Below are positions 1 through 5,458 of a stretch of 5,991 nucleotides of DNA, in pieces. Both the position numbers and the translations under genes were made by a program. Under the pieces are notes generated by a model. It searched no databases, was not told the DNA's origin, and saw only the letters and a list, made by a program, of their open reading frames with translations. The stretch is from Lachnospiraceae bacterium (GTDB lineage Bacteria; Bacillota; Clostridia; Lachnospirales; Lachnospiraceae), in assembly GCA_016301965.1 (NCBI GenBank), contig JAEDOO010000113.1:1-5991 (forward strand), read 5' to 3'. Position 1 is the first letter of the stretch. Each line of letters begins with the position of its first letter.

Positions 1-1770
1 CACCGGCTGCTCCTGTCCTGCAGGAATAAAGGTCTGCATCGTGGATGTATCTGCCGTAAGATACCACTTTCTGTGACCCGGAAGGCTGGGCAGAGCGTAG
101 GAAGCCTTATCCCAGTACATATTGTAAACTACATAGATATATTCTTCTGTTTCGTTTTTCTCATAAGAGCCGTTATACAGCATGCCCACACCCCGGTCCG
201 CCGGCTCAGTGCCTACAAACCACGCACGGTCGGAATGATAGGAAAGATCCGGCACACCTTTCGCCAGATAATCCGTGTTGCGGGGCTGTTTTTCCATGGA
301 AAATACAGGATGAGCCTTGCGGAACGCCACCGCATCCTTCACAAACTGCAAAAACTCTTTATCCGCTTTTTTACGGCTGTATTCCACCCATCCGATCTCA
401 TTGTCCTGACACCAGGCGTTGTTATTGCCCTGCTGAGAATTTCCAAGCTCATCTCCGGCATACAAAAGCGGGATGCCCTGGGATAAAAGAAGCATGAGCA
501 TCGCGTTTCTTTTCTGATTATAGCGAAGTGTGTTGACCAGTTTTTTGGTGGAAGGTCCTTCTTCGCCGCAGTTCCAGCTGAAATTCTGGCTGCTGCCATC
601 CCGGTTGGCCTCTCCGTTGGCATCGTTATGACGGAAATCATAGCTTACTGTGTCTGCGAGGGTAAAACCATCGTGATTGGCCACATAATTGATAACCTCC
701 ACATTCTGGGGATTACGCTTATTTTTCTCTATAAATCCCTTTAACTGATTTTCGTCACTCTTTAAGATCGAACGGATACAACACTGGAATCCATTATCCA
801 TGGTGGCCACATGACGAAGAGACGGCTTTTCGTTACCGTACATGTGCTCATCTGCATAGGAAAACATCAGACGCGTATGGGCAAAAACAGGATCCTTGAC
901 CAGTTCTTCCACGGGGATCCGGTCACCCACAATACTGAAACCGTCCACACCATACTGCTGCTTCCAGAAATACAGCACACGTCTGATCAGCTGGGCTGTG
1001 CAGTCTCTGCCAAAAAAGAATTCCATGTACAGATCCATACCGTTCTCATGACAGGCGCTCACCAGCTGGGCAAACTCTCTCTGCGGATTGGAAGTGGCAC
1101 AATAAGAAGCTTTAGGTGCAAAATAGAATCCTCCCATATACCCCCAGAAATTAGTACGAGATTTTTCCTCTTCTTTTGTTTCTATTTCATATTTCGAAAC
1201 CGCCTTACCCGGCACTCTCTCCAGGAAATCATAACAGGGCATCAGAAGCAGGGAAGTCACACCCAGGCTTTTCAGATACGGAAGTTTTTCTTTTACTCCG
1301 GTAAACGTGCCTTTTTTGGATACACCGGACGATGCATGTTTGGTAAGTCCACGCACATGCAGTTTATAAAGCAGCGTATCCTTTGCGGCACGATACGGAC
1401 GGTCTCCCTGGAATTCTGCCGGTGGAAGATATCCGCAAAGAACACCCCCTACCTTATCCGTACCAAAAGTCTCCCGTCCACAGATAACACCCGCGTAGGG
1501 ATCCGGCGTCATCACACCATCCAGCACAAAGGTATAATACCAGGGAAATTTTTTCAGCCCCGGCAAACGCACAGAAGCCACTTCTCCGATAAAGCTTTCC
1601 CTGGGGAAGACGATTTCCTGTACTATAGTCTCTTTATCCTTGTCGTATAACCGCAGGCGGACATCCTCCGCCTGTTTTGTCTCCACCGCAGCCTGAAATC
1701 CGTCTGCTGTCTTTGTCAGACCCAGCACACCGTCAAACCCCGGAACTGTCTTAAAAAGCAACTCTGTCAT
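1..1770 (-). CDS. Isoamylase/GlgX-like GH13 family protein, catalytically degenerate (3' end outside window)
   Basis: The 590 N-terminal codons are present; the C-terminus is cut by the left edge. The start ATG (1768-1770) has AAGGAG at 1778-1783, 7 nt upstream, and lies 16 nt after the exoA stop, so the two are probably co-transcribed. An N-terminal beta domain (about residues 1-125) is followed by a GH13 barrel with debranching-enzyme landmarks: HVRGLTKH (about 138-145), YLKSLGV (165-171), NFWGYMGGFYFAPK (207-220), NHDGFTLADTVSY (365-377), HNDANGEANRDG (381-392), NFSWNCGEEGP (396-406), LLYAGDELG (about 435-443). Those place it in the isoamylase/GlgX/TreX group. The catalytic sites do not fit: region II reads VDGFSIV where family members have VDGFRFD, so the nucleophile Asp is V281; the acid/base Glu position reads S304; region I DxxxNH reads EFFFGR (250-255), and about 40-50 residues between regions I and II are missing. 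His366 and Asp367 of region IV remain. By inference it is a non-hydrolytic glucan-binding or regulatory paralogue. Family assignment is firm; function is unknown. Confidence 0.9.
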   Translation of the reverse strand, partial: MTELLFKTVPGFDGVLGLTKTADGFQAAVETKQAEDVRLRLYDKDKETIVQEIVFPRESFIGEVASVRLPGLKKFPWYYTFVLDGVMTPDPYAGVICGRETFGTDKVGGVLCGYLPPAEFQGDRPYRAAKDTLLYKLHVRGLTKHASSGVSKKGTFTGVKEKLPYLKSLGVTSLLLMPCYDFLERVPGKAVSKYEIETKEEEKSRTNFWGYMGGFYFAPKASYCATSNPQREFAQLVSACHENGMDLYMEFFFGRDCTAQLIRRVLYFWKQQYGVDGFSIVGDRIPVEELVKDPVFAHTRLMFSYADEHMYGNEKPSLRHVATMDNGFQCCIRSILKSDENQLKGFIEKNKRNPQNVEVINYVANHDGFTLADTVSYDFRHNDANGEANRDGSSQNFSWNCGEEGPSTKKLVNTLRYNQKRNAMLMLLLSQGIPLLYAGDELGNSQQGNNNAWCQDNEIGWVEYSRKKADKEFLQFVKDAVAFRKAHPVFSMEKQPRNTDYLAKGVPDLSYHSDRAWFVGTEPADRGVGMLYNGSYEKNETEEYIYVVYNMYWDKASYALPSLPGHRKWYLTADTSTMQTFIPAGQEQPV

Positions 1771-1786
1771 TGTCGTTCTCCTTCTA

Positions 1787-2542
1787 CTAAAGATCAATAT
1801 CCAGCTCCACCGGACAGTGATCAGAGCCTTCTATGGTTGTGTGAATTTTTGCGTCCTGCAGCTTATCCTTCAGGCAGTCTGAAACGCAGAAATAATCGAT
1901 ACGCCAGCCTGCATTCTTCTTCCTTGCCTGAAAACGGTAGGACCACCAGGAATAGATGCCTTCGGTATCCGGATAGAAATACCGCCACGTGTCAATAAAA
2001 CCATTCTCCAGAAGCCGGGTAAAGCAGGCTCTCTCCTCATCTGTAAATCCGGCATTTTTGCGATTGGTTTTCGGATTTTTAAGATCGATCTCTTTGTGCG
2101 CCACGTTAAGATCACCGCAGAACACCACTGGTTTTGTCTCCTCCAGTTTTTTGAGATAGGCAAGAAAATCCTCTTCCCATTTCATCCGGTAATCCAGCCG
2201 GGCCAGCTCATTCTGAGAATTCGGCGTATACACTGTGATCAGATAAAATTCGGGATACTCAAGTGTGATAACCCTTCCCTCGTGGTCATGCTCGTCCATG
2301 CCGATGCCGAAGGTTACGTTCATAGGCTCTTTCTTTGTAAATACCGCCGTACCCGAGTATCCTTTCTTGTCCGCGTAATTCCAGTATTCGTAATACCCCG
2401 GCAGATCCATCTCAATCTGATCTGCCTGCAGCTTACTCTCCTGAATGCAGAAAATATCCGCATCCAGCTCATGAAAAATATCTAAAAAACCTTTTTTTAC
2501 ACAGGCTCTGAGCCCGTTTACGTTCCAGGATATAAGTTTCAT
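1787..2542 (-). CDS. exoA: Exodeoxyribonuclease III / AP endonuclease (ExoA type)
   Basis: A 251-residue cytoplasmic DNA-repair enzyme of the EEP (exonuclease-endonuclease-phosphatase) superfamily. It is expected to cleave DNA 5' to abasic sites and to remove 3' blocking groups in base excision repair. The length matches Bacillus-type ExoA (about 250 residues). Visible motifs: MKLISWNVNGLR at the N-terminus (Asn7), IQESK with the metal-binding Glu35, TVYTPNS with Tyr105, GDLNVAH with Asp144 and Asn146, WRIDYFCVS with Asp216, and GSDHCPV with the catalytic Asp241-His242 pair. All expected catalytic residues are present. The start ATG at 2540-2542 is chosen because MKLISWN is the family's N-terminus and AGGAGG lies 6 nt upstream; the in-frame extension to a TTG at 2638 has no ribosome binding site and runs through a repeat. 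The gene lies downstream of the decarboxylase and just upstream of the GH13 gene. A likely promoter of its own is at 2642-2650. Confidence 0.96.
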   Translation of the reverse strand: MKLISWNVNGLRACVKKGFLDIFHELDADIFCIQESKLQADQIEMDLPGYYEYWNYADKKGYSGTAVFTKKEPMNVTFGIGMDEHDHEGRVITLEYPEFYLITVYTPNSQNELARLDYRMKWEEDFLAYLKKLEETKPVVFCGDLNVAHKEIDLKNPKTNRKNAGFTDEERACFTRLLENGFIDTWRYFYPDTEGIYSWWSYRFQARKKNAGWRIDYFCVSDCLKDKLQDAKIHTTIEGSDHCPVELDIDL

Positions 2543-2548
2543 CCGGTT

Positions 2549-2554
2549 CCTCCT
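2549..2554 (-). promoter_or_regulatory. Ribosome binding site of exoA (fixes the start)
   Basis: AGGAGG on the minus strand, 6 nt before the ATG at 2540-2542. It decides in favour of the 251-residue form over an in-frame 283-residue reading that begins with TTG at 2638. Confidence 0.85.
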
Positions 2555-2564
2555 GTATCTTAAG

Positions 2565-2610
2565 CATGTTCTTACAACCTCATCTGCAAATGATTCGGCC
2601 TGTCCTGAAC
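2565..2610 (-). repeat. 46-bp dispersed direct repeat, copy A (exoA leader)
   Basis: This 46-nt segment matches 2801-2846 at 42 of 46 positions in the same orientation. It lies between the probable exoA promoter and the exoA ribosome binding site, so it is transcribed in the leader. Read on the minus strand it begins GTTC and ends GAACATG. Its middle can pair GGCC with GGTT, through G-U pairs, around a short inner stem ATC/GAT. If translated in the exoA frame it would give SGQAESFADEVVRT, nearly the same peptide as the decarboxylase tail, but nothing suggests it is translated here. Confidence 0.8.
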
Positions 2611-2641
2611 TTACAATATAATAAATACAATACGTCAATTT

Positions 2642-2650
2642 ATTATATCA
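2642..2650 (-). promoter_or_regulatory. Probable exoA promoter (extended -10)
   Basis: The minus strand reads TG-A-TATAAT, an exact extended -10 element. The -35 position with 17-nt spacing (TTTTAT, 2665-2670) is poor, as is usual for extended -10 promoters. Transcription would start near 2635, giving a leader of about 90 nt that contains repeat copy A. It could also drive the GH13 gene. Confidence 0.6.
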
Positions 2651-2718
2651 TACTAACTCACTGGATAAAAGCATTGCCTGAAAATAATACTATCCCCAAA
2701 CGCCCCCTGACTTTCTTC

Positions 2719-2745
2719 GTATCTGTACAGTACCTTCACAGATAC
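2719..2745 (-). repeat. Perfect 8-bp inverted repeat between decarboxylase and exoA
   Basis: GTATCTGT (2719-2726) and ACAGATAC (2738-2745) are exact inverted copies around an 11-nt loop. No T-run follows on either strand, so it is not a standard intrinsic terminator. It could be an mRNA hairpin protecting a 3' end, or a binding site for a dimeric regulator upstream of the exoA promoter. Confidence 0.55.
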
Positions 2746-2799
2746 AATTCGCAAACCCATGAAAATCATCTGTGCTGAAGAGGTTTGGTCATTCCTGAA

Positions 2800-4416
2800 T
2801 CATGTTCTTACGACCTCATCAGCAAGTGATTCGGCCTGTTCTGAACAGTTACCTCTATTTCTAATAATCTGTACAGTCGCAAGCGATGCATCCTGAACCC
2901 CATGCATATGTCGATGTTCCTGTCGATGGGATTCTATTTCCTTCCATATATCAGGAGTGATTTTCTCGCCTGGGCAGATCAGGGGAATTCCCGGAGGATA
3001 CGGGATGACAGCCTCTCCGGCAATGCAACCTACGGCATCACTCCAGGCTATCCTCTCTTTCTGGGCGAACCAGGCGTCACGGGGTGTCATCACCATGGGC
3101 GGCAAAGTCATCTCTACATTTTTTCCAGTAATACTTTTCTTTTCATCAATCGAGGCATTCGGGAATGTATCTGCCAGAGATAATTGTCCTCTGCTTTTTT
3201 CCTTATTTCTTCTCTTCTGAAAGATAGTGCCCTGCTTTATGGCCTCCTGCCTGTCTGACACCATCGTACCAGCTGCCGCCTGCACCAGACGGTCAATATC
3301 TTCCTGCGTATTGGCAGGTGTAAGCACCGCCAGCGCTGTGATACCCTCTGCCAGTTCCAGATCCACACCATGCTCTGCAAACATACGGTCAGAATACTCC
3401 TGCGCCGTCAGCTGCAGTCCGGAAACATTCATGGTCAGGCGGCTTTCATCCAGAGCAAAAATCCCATATTGCCCTTCCAGTTCTTTTCCCGGGCAACGCA
3501 TTCCCGGGATCTGGTTAAGCTTCTCTCTCGTTTTTCTGGCTGTTTCCTGTAATCTAGCCAGGTTCTCACGGCCTTTGCGATACAATTCTCTGCGGGCCAG
3601 ATCCAGTGAAGTCATCAAAAGGTAAGACGGGCTGGTGCTTTGTACCAGTTTTAAGGCTTCGTCCACCCGGCTTTCCGCCACAATGTCCGAATTTAAATGC
3701 AGCACCGAACTCTGGGTCAATGAGCCGGTCACCTTATGCCAGCTCTGCACACACAGATCCGCCCCGCATTGCAGCGCCCCTTTTGGAAGCTTGTCAGAAA
3801 AATACAAATGACCGCCATGAGCTTCATCCACTAACAATGGTATCTCGTATCCGTGGCAGATATCCGCAATGGACCGGACATCACTGAGCATGCCGTAATA
3901 ATTTGGAGACACCAGTGCCACCGCCCGAATGTCCGGATCTTCATCGAGCTTTTTTCTCACTGTTTCAGGTCGTATCCCACCCCACAGCTGCAGTTCAGGG
4001 ATATACTCCGGCATCATCCAGACCGGAACCGCCCCGGACAGGATCAGCCCCATCAGCATGGATTTATGGGCATTTCTCGGCAAAAGGACCTTGTCCCCCG
4101 GTCGTAGGGTCGCCAACAGCATGGCTTCGTTTCCGCAGGTAGTTCCATTCACCAGAAACCAGCTTCGCCTGGCTCCGTATAGCTTTGCCGCCAATGTCTG
4201 TGCTTCCAGAATTGCCCCCTCCGGTGCATGCAGATCATCCAGTCCATGGGCTTCCGTCAGATCATAGCCAAAGATCTCCTCTCCCACATCCTGTATCCAT
4301 TCTTCTGCGATTCCCCGGTCAAACCGATGACCGGGTATGCAAAAATATGCCGGTTTCTTATCTTTATATGCCTTCACTGTTTCAAACAGTGGTGCTGTTT
4401 CCTGTCGATTGTGCAT
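2800..4416 (-). CDS. PLP-dependent Orn/Lys/Arg decarboxylase family protein
   Basis: A 538-residue cytoplasmic enzyme of the fold-type-I Orn/Lys/Arg decarboxylase class (SpeA/YaaO-like), which decarboxylates a basic amino acid to a polyamine precursor such as agmatine, cadaverine or putrescine. The substrate cannot be read from the sequence. Visible: an N-terminal segment with PAYFCIPGHRFDRG (22-35), YDLTEAHGLDDLHAPEG (51-67), the PLP-phosphate loop FLVNGTTCGNEAM (87-99), LVDEAHGGH (195-203) with the cofactor-binding Asp197 and His200, and SWHKVTGSLTQSS (225-237) with Schiff-base Lys228. A lysine/arginine-rich linker lies around 392-408, and the C-terminal domain ends in ATVQIIRN (513-520). 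The family usually stops about there; here about 18 extra residues (NCSEQAESLADEVVRT at the end) come from a 46-bp repeat. The start at 4414-4416 is chosen because HNRQETAPLFE is the typical N-terminus and AGAGG lies 5 nt upstream. It is the first of three minus-strand genes. Confidence 0.93.
   Translation of the reverse strand: MHNRQETAPLFETVKAYKDKKPAYFCIPGHRFDRGIAEEWIQDVGEEIFGYDLTEAHGLDDLHAPEGAILEAQTLAAKLYGARRSWFLVNGTTCGNEAMLLATLRPGDKVLLPRNAHKSMLMGLILSGAVPVWMMPEYIPELQLWGGIRPETVRKKLDEDPDIRAVALVSPNYYGMLSDVRSIADICHGYEIPLLVDEAHGGHLYFSDKLPKGALQCGADLCVQSWHKVTGSLTQSSVLHLNSDIVAESRVDEALKLVQSTSPSYLLMTSLDLARRELYRKGRENLARLQETARKTREKLNQIPGMRCPGKELEGQYGIFALDESRLTMNVSGLQLTAQEYSDRMFAEHGVDLELAEGITALAVLTPANTQEDIDRLVQAAAGTMVSDRQEAIKQGTIFQKRRNKEKSRGQLSLADTFPNASIDEKKSITGKNVEMTLPPMVMTPRDAWFAQKERIAWSDAVGCIAGEAVIPYPPGIPLICPGEKITPDIWKEIESHRQEHRHMHGVQDASLATVQIIRNRGNCSEQAESLADEVVRT
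2801..2846 (-). repeat. 46-bp dispersed direct repeat, copy B (decarboxylase 3' end)
   Basis: This matches copy A (2565-2610) at 42 of 46 positions in the same orientation. It forms the last codons of the decarboxylase gene, encoding SEQAESLADEVVRT, and its final ATGA overlaps the TGA stop. Of the four differences between copies, two are synonymous in this frame. On the minus strand it can fold as GGCC-GA-ATCA, loop, TGAT-GA-GGTC, a stem with a symmetric GA/GA internal loop. At its 5' edge lies a perfect odd palindrome, CTGTTCAGAACAG (2836-2848). Confidence 0.8.
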
Positions 4417-4420
4417 GATG

Positions 4421-4426
4421 TCCTCT
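4421..4426 (-). promoter_or_regulatory. Ribosome binding site of the decarboxylase (fixes the start)
   Basis: AGAGGA on the minus strand, 4-5 nt before the ATG at 4414-4416. It supports the 538-residue form. The longer in-frame reading to 4518 would run through the promoter at 4460-4487 and has no ribosome binding site. Confidence 0.75.
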
Positions 4427-4459
4427 TTTCTCTTGTTCTGACAAATAAAAATCTGTCTT

Positions 4460-4487
4460 ATTATACCATAGTCTTTTTGCCTGTCTC
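4460..4487 (-). promoter_or_regulatory. Probable decarboxylase promoter
   Basis: The minus strand has -35 GAGACA (4482-4487; four of six consensus bases), a 16-nt spacer, and an extended -10 TG-G-TATAAT (4460-4468). Transcription would begin near 4453, leaving a leader of under 40 nt, too short for a riboswitch or T-box. Confidence 0.7.
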
Positions 4488-4546
4488 CAGACTTTCCTTC
4501 AGCTTTTTCATCGGGCAATTTATCTGATATTTCCGAGAGGTTTCAT

Positions 4547-4642
4547 TGGCTTTTTGATTGACTTTTTTTGATTGGCTTTTTCTTGCTTTTTCGCTTGTTT
4601 TTTCGACTTGCTTTTCTTACATTCTTTTCCTTGCTTTTATTT
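4547..4642 (+). repeat. Degenerate ~12-nt T-tract repeat array
   Basis: Eight T-runs of 4-7 bases, each usually preceded by TTGGC, TTGAC or TTGC, are centred near 4553, 4566, 4579, 4589, 4600, 4613, 4626 and 4636, so they recur every 10-13 nt (mean about 12). This is a degenerate tandem repeat of the form TTGCTTTTTC. It lies in the divergent intergenic region and ends at the probable -35 of the DUF1292 gene. T-tracts near helical spacing can bend DNA or act as an UP-type element; here that is inference. Nothing suggests it is coding on either strand. Confidence 0.65.
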
Positions 4643-4659
4643 CTTCCATCTGCTAAAGT
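4631..4659 (+). promoter_or_regulatory. Possible promoter of the DUF1292 gene
   Basis: TTGCTT (4631-4636), a 17-nt spacer and an extended -10 TG-C-TAAAGT (4651-4659). The -35 and -10 hexamers are weak (three and four of six consensus bases); the TG dinucleotide and exact spacing are what support it. Transcription would start near 4666. Confidence 0.4.
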
Positions 4660-4698
4660 AGGAATAACTAATGTTAAATATAGAAAGGATAAAATACA

Positions 4699-5052
4699 AT
4701 GGCAGAAACATTTAGCAACGGCGGAAGCTGCAGCGGCAACTGCTCTTCCTGCGGTGAAGACTGTGATCGTTCCACAGTAACTCTGACTCTGGAGGATGAT
4801 ACCGAACTGGAATGTGCTGTAATCAGCATTTTCCCTGCAAAAGACAATAAATACATTGCTCTTCTTCCTCTCGATGAGAACGGCGAAAACCATGACGGCG
4901 AAGTTTATCTCTATCGTTACTTCGAAGAAAATGGCAATCCCCAGCTGGCCAATATCGAAGATGACGAAGAATACGAGATCGCTTCCGATGCCTTCGATGA
5001 AATGCTGGACAATGCAGAATTCGATGAGCTTGTAGACGGCGAAGATCTGTAA
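4699..5052 (+). CDS. DUF1292 family protein with N-terminal cysteine cluster
   Basis: A 117-residue, strongly acidic cytoplasmic protein of the DUF1292 (YrzB-like) family, whose molecular function is not established. The family core runs from about residue 26 to 91: TVTLTLEDDTELECAVISIF, ALLPLDENGE and EVYLYRYFEE, then a Glu/Asp-rich tail ending DELVDGEDL. In front of the core is a short Gly/Ser segment with four cysteines, C11-x3-C15-x2-C18-x3-C22, spaced as in a possible metal- or redox-active site, plus Cys39 in the core. The ATG has GAAAGGA about 8 nt upstream. No membrane segment or signal peptide is present. In other Firmicutes such genes often sit near alaS/yrqF-type genes; here the gene stands alone, divergent from the decarboxylase and closed by hairpins. 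Family call is confident; role unknown. Confidence 0.9.
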   Translation: MAETFSNGGSCSGNCSSCGEDCDRSTVTLTLEDDTELECAVISIFPAKDNKYIALLPLDENGENHDGEVYLYRYFEENGNPQLANIEDDEEYEIASDAFDEMLDNAEFDELVDGEDL

Positions 5053-5056
5053 TTTT

Positions 5057-5100
5057 CCATTGGGGACGGTGTTTTCTGGCTTTTTATCTGTCCCCAATGG
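5057..5100 (+). terminator. Hairpin after the DUF1292 gene, probable terminator
   Basis: CCATTGGGGAC (5057-5067) and GTCCCCAATGG (5090-5100) are perfect 11-bp inverted arms, extendable by a G-U and a G-C pair, with a loop of 18-22 nt that holds a T5 run. It begins 4 nt after the DUF1292 stop. The trailing sequence CTTATTTTC is only modestly T-rich and the loop is long, so it may be a weak terminator or a 3'-end stabiliser. Confidence 0.6.
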
Positions 5101-5108
5101 CTTATTTT

Positions 5109-5186
5109 CAGAAAAGTGAGTGGACATGTGATATGGATCCTGTCATACAGGCAGGGTTAATATCACATGTCCACTCACTTTTTCTG
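5109..5186. terminator. Long compound hairpin with 23-bp perfect arms, probable bidirectional terminator
   Basis: The arms 5112-5134 and 5160-5182 are exact inverted copies (23 bp, core GTGAGTGGACATGTG). The stem extends past a one-base bulge by CAG/CTG to 5109 and 5186. The 25-nt loop contains its own small hairpin, CCTGT-CAT-ACAGG (5139-5151). A4 at the left base and T5 at the right base give each strand a short U-run, which suits termination in both directions. The length and perfection of the stem are unusual for a plain terminator, so a small non-autonomous mobile element is an alternative. Confidence 0.65.
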
Positions 5187-5290
5187 ACTTACCATCTTTT
5201 CCGGACCACTGATGACAGACAAAGCGCCGGAACTACCGCCCCGGCTTATACAAAATATCTACCTTCCAATTTGCCAAATGCAAATTCCTA

Positions 5291-5412
5291 TTCGCAGGTA
5301 TGCCTCGATGACTACCTTTGCTTTTGATGTTTTGGGATTTTTGTTCGTAGATGTGCCTCGATAACTACGCTTGGATTTGCTGTTATTAGGCTTTTTGTTC
5401 GTGGGAGTGCCT
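5291..5412 (-). repeat. Degenerate tandem repeat, period 53-54 nt (2.3 copies)
   Basis: Copies begin with TTCG at 5291, 5344 and 5398. Copies 1 and 2 agree at about three quarters of positions; their first 25 nt (TTCGYAGRTRTGCCTCGATRACTAC) differ at only four places, all transitions, and each copy closes with TTTTTG. The third copy keeps only its first ~15 nt. On the minus strand one frame reads RGTSTNK and RGTPTNK motifs 18 residues apart, but the 53-nt first unit breaks that frame, and no start with a ribosome binding site is present. The core of copy 2 has short inverted arms CGTAG/CTACG. It is not CRISPR: the repeats diverge and there are no unique spacers. Confidence 0.65.
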
Positions 5413-5458
5413 TGTTCAGATTGTTGCAAATAGTATATATTGCAGAACCCTTTGGTGT

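Noticed and set aside
811..1650. Plus-strand open frame of 279 codons
   Set aside because: It lies entirely antisense to the GH13 gene, has a cysteine/histidine-rich composition without any recognisable domain, and is best explained as a shadow.
2543..2638. N-terminal extension of exoA to a TTG start (32 more residues)
   Set aside because: It has no ribosome binding site, overlaps the repeat, and precedes the family's own N-terminus MKLISWN, which has AGGAGG in front.
2836..2848. CTGTTCAGAACAG as an SOS (LexA/DinR) box near exoA
   Set aside because: The half-sites are in the opposite order from the Gram-positive GAAC-N4-GTTC box, and it lies inside the decarboxylase gene.
4417..4518. N-terminal extension of the decarboxylase (34 more residues)
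   Set aside because: It would be read through a good promoter (4460-4487) and lacks a ribosome binding site; the family N-terminus begins at 4416.
4543..5127. Minus-strand open frame of 194 codons with a Lys/Ser-rich end
   Set aside because: It is antisense to the DUF1292 gene and its Lys-rich tail is only the T-tract array read backwards.
5097..5327. Plus-strand open frame of 76 codons
   Set aside because: It begins inside the first terminator hairpin, runs through the 23-bp arms and has no ribosome binding site.
5291..5412. CRISPR array
   Set aside because: Repeats diverge by about a quarter, there are no unique constant-length spacers, and no cas genes are in the window.
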